From positions 1,302,001 to 1,366,000 of the forward strand of contig NZ_JAUSZX010000001.1 of the NCBI RefSeq assembly GCF_030818015.1: DNA of 64,000 nt. Direction: 5' to 3'. Of this stretch, positions 26,201 to 33,189 are shown one piece after another. The notes beneath the pieces were generated by a model. The model saw only the letters and a program-made list of their open reading frames with translations, ran no database searches and had not been told where the DNA came from. Origin of the DNA: Arthrobacter globiformis. GTDB taxonomy: Bacteria; Actinomycetota; Actinomycetes; Actinomycetales; Micrococcaceae. A program made the translations under genes and the position numbers. The first letter of the stretch is position 1. Each line of letters starts with the position of its first letter.

Positions 26201-26271
26201 CCGACTGCCGAAAACGTTGTTGCGGAAGCAAGCACCCGTTGTTTTGCGCGCGCCCATGAGCGAAGCCGCAT
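20209..26271 (-). CDS. Giant membrane-anchored Ig-like/FN3 surface protein
   Basis: A 2020-residue protein with ATG at 26271 after GGGGGACAA. A membrane helix (about 12-35) is followed by a beta-propeller-like region to about 365 (GRLWVTQGSM, TSGNVWLVTEDM) and an acidic/Pro linker (PPPDKVEDQDDPAADDTP). About ten Ig/cadherin-like domains marked by NDSDPDGD or close variants run to about 1490. Four fibronectin type III domains follow (about 1490-1900; VVLNWSPPANNGAAITGYKV is typical), then a Cys-containing end domain. In many Actinobacteria such proteins head a cluster with MoxR ATPase, DUF58, transglutaminase and PP2C genes. None follows here; the downstream neighbour is a convergent mmuM. It is probably an extracellular, cell-wall-spanning protein. 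Confidence 0.88.
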   Translation of the reverse strand: MRLRSWARAKQRVLASATTFSAVGLLLVAAVVHPGFKTTHVDLNDGGVWVTNSGMNLVGHLNFQSKTLDGGLMAASSDFDILQHSSSVLVSDRGNASLGRVKVSAVTLEPPQQLPGTAVPAFGEKAVALADPSSGRLWVTQGSMLGSIDFDAQEPVVSDARGIVATVGVDDVVHAADPARGEVTSLRVNATGGVDSRTTAQYEQIRNKDNVQLAAVGDKPVLFDADGGTLLLPGGRVVQVPDAAGAKLQQSGPAADFVAVTTKKALIKQPLDGSAAAVVDLGTSGTPATPVYLNGCVYAAWAGAGKYLRECTNAADSSRADIPGASARSNLVFRVNRDIVVLNDVTSGNVWLVTEDMRLVANWDEIIPPPDKVEDQDDPAADDTPVDTLPDRTKENRPPSAKDDQFGVRPGRTTLLPVLDNDSDPDGDVLTVQLQGDSPAVGSVQAVYNGTGLQVRVPADATGTSRFQYQASDGRGGTATAAVTLTVKDPASNEPPKQKRVPTIILEQGKSISQNILTDWTDPDGDNLLLLGARPTREGDQVRTRADGLLTFQDVGSALGRKEVAITVSDGRDQVDGTVVVDVRAKGDLPPKANADHVSGIAGQDILVSPLKNDSDPTGEGLRLTRVAGPPEQEITPDYQTGTFTFRAVRPGTYYATYLVTNGPESSEGLVRIDVKAAGAERGDPVAVADLALLPVGGEVLLDALANDSDPAGGVLVIQSLGLPRNSAVAVAVVNHQILRITDVRGLAAPTSLTYTVSNGVASATGEVTILPIPAPAKLLPPVAAPDEITVRANDVATIAVLANDSHPNGAKLKLKPVLVQGIDSAQGLLAVSGDVLRFKAGAAGGTVHAIYAVTGPDGQEDSAQVTIHIRGAGTNSRPLPQHVTGRVVAGNTTRIPIPLDGIDPDGDSVTLVGLEQAPRKGTAVVGANYVEYRAPANASGQDTFSYVVEDRFGARSTARVAVGIAPAPGSNQSPVAVEDSITVLPGRHVAVDVLANDSDPDGDNVTLAANRLDAAPELKAGVIDGRVQLTAPPVSAGSTTAIVRYQVSDGRGGTAVGTLKVQVRSDAATLAPIARDDRVTFAETLGKTVVEVPVLKNDDDPDGVAAELKITFPEAAPTASISAPGKISVRLESRPQIIAYTVTDIDRLSSTAFILVPGLEGQAPALRSTAPLQVVSGQQLTLNLRDLVVVRPGKSPRITQDSKVQAVASNGAPLVKDATTVVFTSADDYTGPAAVSLEVTDGVTVDDPEGRKAVLTIGITVLPDPARNHPPVFPSSTLEAATGEESTLDLRQVASDVDEADKDKLTFALQGAPPAGVKATLDGSVFKATVDGAAKGSRLTVPVTVSDGRSAPVKGAVDVRVVASKRPLAAANDDVIASARAGQSQRVQALDNDINPFPETPLKILSATVETGTGTATVEGDTVAVTPAEKFVGTMVVRYRVQDKTRDAEREIDGRIRLTVKDKPDAPSTPTVGEVRDRTVVLNWSPPANNGAAITGYKVSGSGGFSQPCSSTTCTLTGLTNDVEYTFTVVAMNEVGDSAPSPASAPARPDAKPDPPAAPTLVSGDKSLTVNWVPPRSPGSPVQSYNLEISPAPPAGNVRASSVTGTSYRWTGLQNGTPYQVRVQASNKAPDPSEWSAYSASGIPAGVPGAPGKPVTTRSTSGGSETIMMVSWAPAADNGASIDTYTVNAVRGGSVVATNTVSGSQRSVPVTVGNSASDYTFTVIAKNKAGTSAASPPSDPRRAFGTPGAVPGVRADPLDNAVQLSFGEAAGNGATPSYQYQVNGSSFLAVPPDKVIRTGVPNNGNYTIGVRAVNSMDGATYEGPVTNSSPVAPYGKPHAASINPVTVTTTVRFDVGAVVNNGRRVVSLEYQSSDGKSGTLGAGGGSVTTGNGYDQSISITVTTVDDLGQRTAVSATGRTAPAKYLVVDNGSASPGTCEWPTNGTSAPDTAPNCAAGGGTFVAQGTRVQVQCVTTGASYTIYDGATGKPTGTTGNVWYKVINNLWIRPSDGPVDSGVPAC

Positions 26272-26434
26272 TTGTCCCCCAGTTTCATCTTTAGCCCCAA
26301 GCTAATATACGCGGGCGGAGGGCGGCGCGAAGCGGGGACCGATCCCGTTAGCGCCAACGGCGCCCGGCACGGTGCGGGTGGCGGACGTTTGCAATGCAGT
26401 TTTTGGTCCTTGGAACAGGGCTAGCAACAGCTTA

Positions 26435-26462
26435 TTGACAGGCCTTCGGCACTGAGTATCGT
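26435..26462 (+). promoter_or_regulatory. Sigma-70-type promoter for the DUF1326 gene
   Basis: TTGACA (26435-26440) and TATCGT (26457-26462) are separated by 16 bases and lie about 100 bases before the DUF1326 start, which has its own GGAG site. The rest of the 289-base gap should also hold the promoter of the divergent giant gene. Confidence 0.5.
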
Positions 26463-26560
26463 CAGCGATATCAGGGCCCTTTCGCCTTGTTTCCCAGTAG
26501 TTTAGGCGCCGCGCTCTCGCCGCTTCTGCCTGGCAACGGCGCCACCAAGGAGAGTCCTCA

Positions 26561-27178
26561 ATGTCATGGGAAATGTCCGGAACATATGTTGCGAACTGCA
26601 ACTGCCAGCTGATTTGTCCGTGCCCGGTGGACAGCCCGCCCACGGGGCCCAACGGGGAATGCCGGGGGTCGGCAGTCTTCCACATCGCCAGCGGCCGGCT
26701 TGATGACACCGATCTCGCGGGAGTCGACTTCGCCTTCTGCAACCTCTTCCCGTCCAACCTGACCTCGGGCAACTGGAAGGTAGGCATCGTCCTCGACGAG
26801 GGCATCTCCGACGGCCAGGCCTCGGCCTTGGAGCGCATCCTCCACGGTGACGAGGGCGGCCCGTTCGCCGACTTCGCCGCCCTCTACGGCGAGTGGCTCG
26901 GCGTCGAGCGCGGAAGCATCAGCTTCTCCGACGGGGACACGCCGTCGGCCTCGGTCACAGGGCACATTAACGTGGCGTTTGAACCCCTTCCCGGCCCCGG
27001 CGGGGGAGCCACCACCGTGAAGAACGCGATGTTCGGCTTCGCGCCAGAGTTCCGGATCGGCAAGGGCGCGGGCGGCTCGGACCTGTTCGGCCTCGACTAC
27101 CAGGCGGTCTACGGCGAGACGGCGGACTTCACCTTCGCCAGCGAGATGGCCGAAGGTGGACCCAAAGGCCGCGCCTGA
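26561..27178 (+). CDS. DUF1326 domain protein
   Basis: A 205-residue protein starting at ATG 26561 after AAGGAGAG. It has the DUF1326 Cys-rich start ANCNCQLICPCPVDSPP, then FCNLFPSNLTSGNWKVGIVLDEG, and VTGHINVAFEPLPGPGGG. The clustered cysteines suggest metal or redox chemistry, but the function of the family is unknown. The 3' end overlaps the DUF2182 gene by 23 bases. This pairing is often seen, so the two probably work together, the DUF1326 protein in the cytoplasm and the DUF2182 protein in the membrane. Confidence 0.88.
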   Translation: MSWEMSGTYVANCNCQLICPCPVDSPPTGPNGECRGSAVFHIASGRLDDTDLAGVDFAFCNLFPSNLTSGNWKVGIVLDEGISDGQASALERILHGDEGGPFADFAALYGEWLGVERGSISFSDGDTPSASVTGHINVAFEPLPGPGGGATTVKNAMFGFAPEFRIGKGAGGSDLFGLDYQAVYGETADFTFASEMAEGGPKGRA

Positions 27179-27953
27179 CTCCCGGCAACACGCTCTGCGC
27201 GCCATCGATGCGCGCGAGGCCGGGCTGATTGCCGTGCTGCTCATCCTCGCGGGGGTGAGCTGGGTGTTCACCGCCGAGCGGATGAGCGGGATGGACATGG
27301 GAGGCTGGACGGACCCGGGGCCGCTGGACTTCTTCCTCACCACGTGGGTGGTGATGTTGGCCGCCATGATGTTTCCGTCGGTGGCGCCGATGGTGACGGC
27401 CTATGCCAAGATCAGCCGCCGGCGTCGGGAAACCGGGAGGTACGCCCCGCACGGATCAACCGCGCTGTTCGTAGCCGGGTATCTCCTCTCATGGACGGCG
27501 TTCGGGCTGGTGGCGTACGGACTTTACGAGGCGGCGGCACAGCTGGTTCCCGGGGCGTTCGCCGCGGAGCCGGGAGGGCGCTACGCCGCGGCCGGGGTGA
27601 TCCTGGCGGCTGCGGTGTACCAGTTGACGCCGGCCAAGAACGTCTGCCTCACCAAGTGCCGGACTCCATTGGACTTCATCCTGCACCGCATGCGGACCGG
27701 GTACGGCGGGGCACTCCGGATGGGAATGGAGCATGGTGCCTGGTGTGTGGGCTGCTGCTGGGCGCTCATGGTGGCGCTGTTTGCGCTGGGCGTGATGAGC
27801 GTCGGATGGATGGCGCTGGTGGGCGCGTTCATTGCCGTGGAGAAGATGCTGCCCTGGAAGCGGCTGGCCAACCGCTCGGTCTCGGCCGCGCTGGTGCTGA
27901 TCGCGGTGGGAATCGTGCTGGTGCCCGGCGCGGCGCCAGGAATGACGATGTAG
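27156..27953 (+). CDS. DUF2182 membrane protein
   Basis: A 265-residue protein with about seven membrane helices and GTG start at 27156, inside the end of the DUF1326 gene. DUF2182 hallmarks are visible: WVVMLAAMMFPSVAPMV, YQLTPAKNVCLTKCRTPLDFIL, and GMEHGAWCVGCCWALMVALFALGVMSVGWMA, with Met, Cys and His residues in or near helices that could bind a soft metal. MSGMDMGGW near the first external loop is also Met-rich. The family is described only as a predicted metal-binding membrane protein. The overlap with its partner indicates coupled translation. Confidence 0.87.
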   Translation: MDPKAAPDSRQHALRAIDAREAGLIAVLLILAGVSWVFTAERMSGMDMGGWTDPGPLDFFLTTWVVMLAAMMFPSVAPMVTAYAKISRRRRETGRYAPHGSTALFVAGYLLSWTAFGLVAYGLYEAAAQLVPGAFAAEPGGRYAAAGVILAAAVYQLTPAKNVCLTKCRTPLDFILHRMRTGYGGALRMGMEHGAWCVGCCWALMVALFALGVMSVGWMALVGAFIAVEKMLPWKRLANRSVSAALVLIAVGIVLVPGAAPGMTM

Positions 27954-27957
27954 GTGT

Positions 27958-29034
27958 TCATAGTCCGCTTTTAGCGGCATCTCCGCTGGCGTCCGGCACC
28001 GGACGCGCCGGACCCCAGGAGCTGAGGAGGGCCAGGCCCGCGGCCATCGCAGCGCTGAGAACCACCGCGCCCAGCCAGAGCGAGACCGGCCAGCGGATGG
28101 CGTCCGTCACTGCGAACGCCATGAGCTGGCCCGTCCACAGCAGCGCCGCGATTCCGCCCGTGACCGCTGGCAGCCCCCGGCCCAGCCAGGTTTCCGGAAC
28201 CCGGGTCAGCAGCAGGTCGACGACGACGGCGGCCACCGTAGTCCCGGCGGCTCCGGTGATCGACGTAGGGCGCAGCCCGATCATCACCACGGGCAGCCAG
28301 GCCGCCGCCGCGACCAGGAGGGTGACGATCCCGCGGGCGGGGCGCCGGGCGGCCGAGAGCGTGAAGAGGAACGGCGCCATGATCAGTGCGGTGGTCAGCA
28401 GGTAGCTCGCCAGGGTGATGACCACCGGCAGTTCCGCCTGGATGCGGCCGGGCGTGCCCACCGGGATCGGGGTGAATAGGGCCGTCGGTCCCAGCCGGAC
28501 GAACGCGGAGACGTAGATGAGGAAGAACGCTCCCAGCCCGGTCATGAGAACGACGGCGAACAGCGCCGCCGGGGTCCACGCAAAGTTTCCGGCATGGCTG
28601 GCTGCGCGGGCGCTCCGGACCGCGGTGCCCAGGATGAGGAAGAGGCTGAAGCCGAGCAGCAGGTGGGTGGGGCTGACAAGGGCATCCAGCGAGACTTCAA
28701 TGCCCAGAATCTCGTGCCACAGCAGGTCCAGGCCGCCGGCGACGGCGAACAGGACCACGCCGACGGCGGTCCCGCGGTAACCGGGCGGAACGGCCTGAGC
28801 GAGCGGCTGACCGGGCGTCCGGTTGCGCCAGATCACGGCGGCGGTCCACGCCGCCGTCGCCAGCATGCCCGAATAGAGGGCGGCATGCCAGGGGGTGAAG
28901 AACGTCTCCAGGCCGGGCAGGTGCAGGTGCGCCCAGCCGTCCAGGAACACGGCAAGCAGCAGCCACAGGCCCAGGAGTTCGGTGACCAGGTCGCGGCGGC
29001 TGTCTGTGCTGGTGTTGCGCGCAGTTTCGAGCAT
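27958..29034 (-). CDS. Conserved multi-pass membrane protein, function unknown
   Basis: A 358-residue integral membrane protein with about nine hydrophobic helices. The N-terminal region reads FLDGWAHLHLPGLETFFTPWHAALYSG, with several His and a Trp in the first external segment. LDLLWHEILGIEVSLDALVSPTHLLLG contains further His residues, so metal or haem binding is possible. I do not recognise a named family. It is convergent with the DUF2182 gene, whose stop lies four bases away, and divergent from the extradiol dioxygenase gene. A functional link to the DUF1326/DUF2182 pair is possible but unproven. Confidence 0.75.
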   Translation of the reverse strand: MLETARNTSTDSRRDLVTELLGLWLLLAVFLDGWAHLHLPGLETFFTPWHAALYSGMLATAAWTAAVIWRNRTPGQPLAQAVPPGYRGTAVGVVLFAVAGGLDLLWHEILGIEVSLDALVSPTHLLLGFSLFLILGTAVRSARAASHAGNFAWTPAALFAVVLMTGLGAFFLIYVSAFVRLGPTALFTPIPVGTPGRIQAELPVVITLASYLLTTALIMAPFLFTLSAARRPARGIVTLLVAAAAWLPVVMIGLRPTSITGAAGTTVAAVVVDLLLTRVPETWLGRGLPAVTGGIAALLWTGQLMAFAVTDAIRWPVSLWLGAVVLSAAMAAGLALLSSWGPARPVPDASGDAAKSGL

Positions 29035-29143
29035 CGTTGCCCACTTCCACGGAGCCTTCCGGTGAGGGGATGGTACTGCCGTGGCTGGGCAGGAACAAGG
29101 GAAGGGTGGTCACGGACTTCGTCAGTTTTGTTTTTTCCCTAGA

Positions 29144-29155
29144 TAATCGATTCTT
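29144..29155 (+). promoter_or_regulatory. Motif TAATCGATTCTT, shared site 1
   Basis: This 12-mer lies 77 bases before the extradiol dioxygenase start. A copy with one difference (TAATCGATTGTT) lies before the MFS gene at 30194-30205. The centre AATCGATT is palindromic. A shared operator for these two units is likely. Confidence 0.45.
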
Positions 29156-29231
29156 AATACGATAGTGTTTTCTTAGTCGCAGGCCCGCATCGACGGGTCT
29201 GAAGGAGCCGTGTAACGAGTAGGAGACAAGG

Positions 29232-30125
29232 ATGTCTTGGGGATTGATCAGCGCCATGGGCCACGTAAGTATTCAGACGACGGACCTCGGGAAGTCGGTT
29301 TTTGATGCAACTCAGATCCTTGGACTGCGCGAAACGGAGCGGACCTCAGCTGCCGTGTACCTCGCTGCGGGCAATGTCCACCACGAACTCGTCTACGTTG
29401 AATCCGACGTCAACGGCGTGGATGGCTTTGGCCTGGTCGCCTCCAATGGCGACGCGCTGCGCGAGATCCGGCGCCGCGTGGAGGATGAAAACTTCATTAT
29501 CGTCAGCAACAAACCTCGCGGTGTCGGTATTGAGGACGGCTTCTCCTTCATTGGGCCCGAAGGTTTCGTGTTCGAAATCTATGTCGGGATGCAGGAGGAC
29601 ACTGCTCTCCAGCAGTCCTTCGGCCCCGACCGTTACGGGCATGTCAACTTCCACCCCCGGGACGTCGGCGGCATGATGCGGTTCCTGCATCGCGTACTGG
29701 ACTTCCGCCTCTCCGACGTAATCGGCGACGACTTTGCCTACTTCATGCGCTGCAACCCTGATCACCACGGCATCGCCCTGGTCCGCGGCGAAGGAACCCT
29801 GCACCACCATGCCTGGCAGACACAAAGCATTGCGGACCTCGGCAAGCTCGGTGACCGACTGAACAAATTGGGCCGGGAGCTGATCTGGGGCCCGGTCCGT
29901 CACGGGGCCGGGCACAACATCGCCGCGTACTACGTGGAAACCTCCGGGGCTGTCGTCGAGCTTTACACGGATCTGGAACAGATCTACGACGACGCCCGTC
30001 CTCCAGTCGTTTGGGGCGAGGACGAGAACTGGTACAACATGTGGGGCGCATACCGCCCCGTGGACTTCCGCAGGTTCGGGCTCGCCCCCGTTGACCGCCG
30101 GTCCCTCAGCAGCCTCCACCGCTGA
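29232..30125 (+). CDS. Type I extradiol ring-cleavage dioxygenase (VOC)
   Basis: A 297-residue two-module vicinal-oxygen-chelate protein. The N-terminal module starts GLISAMGHVSIQTTDLGKSV. The catalytic C-terminal module has the 2-His-1-carboxylate iron site: H137 in DRYGHVNFHP, a His of LHHHAWQ (192-193), and E253 in AVVELYTD. HGAGHNIAAYYVE is also typical. It cleaves a catechol next to its hydroxyl groups to a yellow semialdehyde, as BphC or catechol 2,3-dioxygenase do. It opens the aromatic island and is followed by a transporter gene. The substrate is probably a catechol made by the hydroxylases further along. Confidence 0.87.
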   Translation: MSWGLISAMGHVSIQTTDLGKSVFDATQILGLRETERTSAAVYLAAGNVHHELVYVESDVNGVDGFGLVASNGDALREIRRRVEDENFIIVSNKPRGVGIEDGFSFIGPEGFVFEIYVGMQEDTALQQSFGPDRYGHVNFHPRDVGGMMRFLHRVLDFRLSDVIGDDFAYFMRCNPDHHGIALVRGEGTLHHHAWQTQSIADLGKLGDRLNKLGRELIWGPVRHGAGHNIAAYYVETSGAVVELYTDLEQIYDDARPPVVWGEDENWYNMWGAYRPVDFRRFGLAPVDRRSLSSLHR

Positions 30126-30193
30126 GGCACGTCGCAAACTTCCATGTCCCGGACCCGTCGGCGCCGATTAAACTTTTTCGACACGGTTATGCT

Positions 30194-30205
30194 TAATCGA
30201 TTGTT
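30194..30205 (+). promoter_or_regulatory. Motif TAATCGATTGTT, shared site 2
   Basis: This is the second copy of the 12-mer seen at 29144-29155, 110 bases before the MFS transporter start, in the same orientation. It supports common control of the dioxygenase and the transporter. Confidence 0.45.
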
Positions 30206-30314
30206 CTTCTCCTGTGATCTGCGTCATGCTTACAAGAGTGAATGAAGGGTCGCTTCGGGACGTGACCACCAATGCTGTCGGTCACCGAACTCTCACAGCT
30301 TTCGAAAAGAGATC

Positions 30315-31679
30315 ATGTTGAACCCGAAAACCGCCCAGGGAAGAAGTCGTAAGCCGGTGGACCTGCCGTCGGGCACGAAGTCACCCGCTGCTGACTCCCT
30401 GAACACCAAGGACATGCGCCGGATCCTAGGCTCCAGCCTCATCGGCAGCATCATCGAGTACTACGACTTCATCCTTTACGCCACGGCTGCGTCCCTGGTG
30501 TTTGATCGCGTTTTCTTTGCCAATCTCGGTCCCGGCCTCTCCCTGTTTGCCTCCTTCGCAACGCTAGCGGCGGGATACGTCGCCCGGCCGCTGGGCGGCA
30601 TCATTTTCGGCCACTATGGTGACCGGTTGGGCCGGAAGAAAATGCTGGTGCTGTCAATGCTCCTGATGGGCGGCGCCACTGTCCTGATCGGGCTCCTGCC
30701 CACCACGGCACAGATAGGTGCTGCGGCCCCGATTGTGCTGGTCCTCCTGCGCATCATCCAGGGCATTTCCGTCGGCGGGGAGTGGGGCGGCGCCACGTTG
30801 ATGGCACTGGAACACGCCCCGGCGAAAAAGCGCGGCCTCGCCGCAGCCTTCGCCAACGCCGGCGGACCGGCCGGCGGGCTGCTGGCCACCCTCGCAGTTT
30901 CCGCCGTTTCCGCCCTGACTGGGGACCAATTCCTGGTCTGGGGCTGGCGTATTCCGTTCCTGCTCAGTGCCCTTCTGATCATGATCGGCCTGATCATCCG
31001 CCTTCGGGTGGCGGAGACGCCTGTATTCCAGAAGCTCGACGCCGAGGCCGCCAAAATCAAGCACCTACCTTTGATGGAGGTACTCCGCCGGCATCCGCGC
31101 GTCGTTCTGATCACGCTCGTGGCAACGCTGGGATTCTATGCGTGCCAGGGACTGCTGACTGTATGGGGCGTCTCGATGGCCGTGGAAAGCGGCGTGGACC
31201 GTTCCGGTGTCCTGAACTGGAAGGGAGTCGCCGCCGTGGTGACGGTGGCGGTCTGCTTCTATTCAGCACGACTCAGTGACCGGATCGGCCGGCGCGCTGT
31301 CCTCACCGGCGCGGGCGTGGCAGCCATTCTCCTTGCCTTCCCCCTGATAATGCTGCTCACCAACGGAACACTGTGGGGCTTTGCTGTGGCAGTGGTTGTA
31401 GGTAATGGACTGGTTCAGGGTGCGCTCGCCGGACCCATCGGCGCCTACATCTCCGAACAATTCCCCACCGGTGTCCGTTACACGGGGGCGTCCCTGTCCT
31501 ACCAGGGGGCCTCGATGATCGGAGCCGGCTTTACCCCCATGATTGCTACGGGCCTTGTTCTCGCAGCCGGCGGCGGCGTATGGATGGTGGCGGTGTTCTG
31601 GATTGTCATCCTGGTGGCCGGTCTTGGCGCAGTGCGCTTGACTCGTGAGGGCTCACGGCTCAGGCTCGACGCCGTCTAG
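30315..31679 (+). CDS. MFS transporter, metabolite:H+ symporter (MHS) family
   Basis: A 454-residue protein with 12 predicted helices. The first helices carry the MHS signature (LIGSIIEYYDFILYATAASLVF), the MFS motif GHYGDRLGRKKML and GISVGGEWGGATLMALEHAP; ISEQFPTGVRYTGASLSYQ is typical of the second half. MHS members import organic acids, betaines or aromatic acids with protons (ProP, ShiA, PcaT-like). Its position after the ring-cleavage dioxygenase suggests uptake of an aromatic or organic acid. A start at the ATG at 30315 is supported by AAAGAGAT. Confidence 0.9.
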   Translation: MLNPKTAQGRSRKPVDLPSGTKSPAADSLNTKDMRRILGSSLIGSIIEYYDFILYATAASLVFDRVFFANLGPGLSLFASFATLAAGYVARPLGGIIFGHYGDRLGRKKMLVLSMLLMGGATVLIGLLPTTAQIGAAAPIVLVLLRIIQGISVGGEWGGATLMALEHAPAKKRGLAAAFANAGGPAGGLLATLAVSAVSALTGDQFLVWGWRIPFLLSALLIMIGLIIRLRVAETPVFQKLDAEAAKIKHLPLMEVLRRHPRVVLITLVATLGFYACQGLLTVWGVSMAVESGVDRSGVLNWKGVAAVVTVAVCFYSARLSDRIGRRAVLTGAGVAAILLAFPLIMLLTNGTLWGFAVAVVVGNGLVQGALAGPIGAYISEQFPTGVRYTGASLSYQGASMIGAGFTPMIATGLVLAAGGGVWMVAVFWIVILVAGLGAVRLTREGSRLRLDAV

Positions 31680-31858
31680 GCGTACTGCGCTAGTAATCCC
31701 TGGCTGTCCTGCACCTCAGCGGGATCGCCCTCTGCGTACCATTGTCAGTTTTATTGAATCTATTGCGCTGAAACTTCTCCATTTACGCTGCAAGGCATGC
31801 CTGCCATGCTGGAGGCAGCGAGCGCTCGGATGGCGCACATCACGAAAGGAACCAGGCG

Positions 31859-33166
31859 ATGAAGCCTAAGAATCACATGGTCCTCACCACCTTCATGCTG
31901 CCGGCGGGGTACCACAAGGACAGCTGGCGGATGGAGGGAAGCCGGGCCGAGGAGCTGGGCAACCTGGACTTCGTGGCAGACCTGACCGCCATGGCCGAGG
32001 CCGCGAAGCTGGACGCAGTTTTCTTTGGCGACATCGTCCACGCCAATACGGTCATGCGCGGTGACATCAAGATGAACGGGTTCTATGAGCCGATGACCGT
32101 GCTGGCAGCACTGGCCGCCAGGACGAAGAACATCGGCCTGATCGGGACCATGTCCACCTCATTCTCGGAGCCCTACAACCTGGCCCGCCAGCTATGCGGA
32201 CTGGACCACATGTCCAACGGCAGGGCCGGCTGGAACATCGTGACGTCGTCGGACGGTTTTAGCAATTACGGCGTGGAGGACGTTCCCGACCCGGCAGTGC
32301 GTTACCGGCGGGCCACCGAGTTCGTGGACGTTGTGCAGCGGCTCTGGGATAGCTGGTCCGATGACGCCATCATCGTTGACAGGGCCTCCGGTGAGTACGT
32401 GGACCGGAGCAAGCTGAAGGCCATCCGGCACAAGGGCGAGTTCTTTGAGGTTGAAGGCCCCATCAACATGCCGCGCTCGCCCCAGGGACGGCCCGTGCTT
32501 GTCCAGGCAGGATCCTCGGGCCCAGGCATGGACCTGGGTTCCTCCGTGGCCGACGGAATCTACACGGCCCAGCCGTTCAAGGAACCATCCATAGAGTTCT
32601 ATACCAAGTTCAAGAACATGGTGGCAGAGAAGGGGCGAAACCCCGACGACGTCAAAATCATTCCGGGCATCCTGCCCATTCTGGGCGACACCGAGAAGGA
32701 AGCGCAGGACCTGGCCAACGAGCTGGCCGGCTACGTGCACCTGGGCAACGGCCGCAAGCAGGTGGGTGCTGACCTCAAGATGGACCTTTCCGAACTGGAG
32801 TTCGACGAGTCGATCCCGGCCGAGTGGTTTTCCGACGATCCCAGGCTGGGCAGCCGTTACCAGATCTACCGCAGGAAGAGCGTGGAAATGGGCATGACGC
32901 TGCGCGAGCTGATCGTGGACCTGGCGCGTTCCACTGGACACCAGTGGATGGCCGGGACTCCCTCCCAGGTGGCTGACCGCATGGTCGACTGGTTCGAGTC
33001 GCAGGCCTGCGACGGCTTCAACCTCAATGCCCCCTTCAACCCGGGCGGTTTTAAACTCATCTGCGACAAGCTGGTCCCGGAGCTCCAGGACCGCGGCTAC
33101 TTCCGCTCCGAGTATGAGGGCACCACGCTGCGTGACAACCTGGGGCTCTCACGCCCGACAGCGTAG
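31859..33166 (+). CDS. LLM-class flavin-dependent monooxygenase (NtaA/SnaA type)
   Basis: A 435-residue protein from ATG 31859 after GAAAGGAACC. It has the luciferase-like barrel and the sequence style of the NtaA/SnaA/DszA group: AKLDAVFFGDIVHA, LIGTMSTSFSEPYNLARQLCGLDHMSNGRAGWNIVTSSD, and VLVQAGSSGPGMDLGSSVADGIYTAQ. These enzymes use reduced FMN supplied by a separate reductase to oxidise substrates such as nitrilotriacetate, sulphones or aminopolycarboxylates. A reductase is encoded at 47110 but belongs more naturally to the HpaB enzyme. The substrate is unknown. It converges with the LysR gene. Confidence 0.88.
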   Translation: MKPKNHMVLTTFMLPAGYHKDSWRMEGSRAEELGNLDFVADLTAMAEAAKLDAVFFGDIVHANTVMRGDIKMNGFYEPMTVLAALAARTKNIGLIGTMSTSFSEPYNLARQLCGLDHMSNGRAGWNIVTSSDGFSNYGVEDVPDPAVRYRRATEFVDVVQRLWDSWSDDAIIVDRASGEYVDRSKLKAIRHKGEFFEVEGPINMPRSPQGRPVLVQAGSSGPGMDLGSSVADGIYTAQPFKEPSIEFYTKFKNMVAEKGRNPDDVKIIPGILPILGDTEKEAQDLANELAGYVHLGNGRKQVGADLKMDLSELEFDESIPAEWFSDDPRLGSRYQIYRRKSVEMGMTLRELIVDLARSTGHQWMAGTPSQVADRMVDWFESQACDGFNLNAPFNPGGFKLICDKLVPELQDRGYFRSEYEGTTLRDNLGLSRPTA

Positions 33167-33189
33167 CGCCCAGCTCAGAACGGCTCGGC

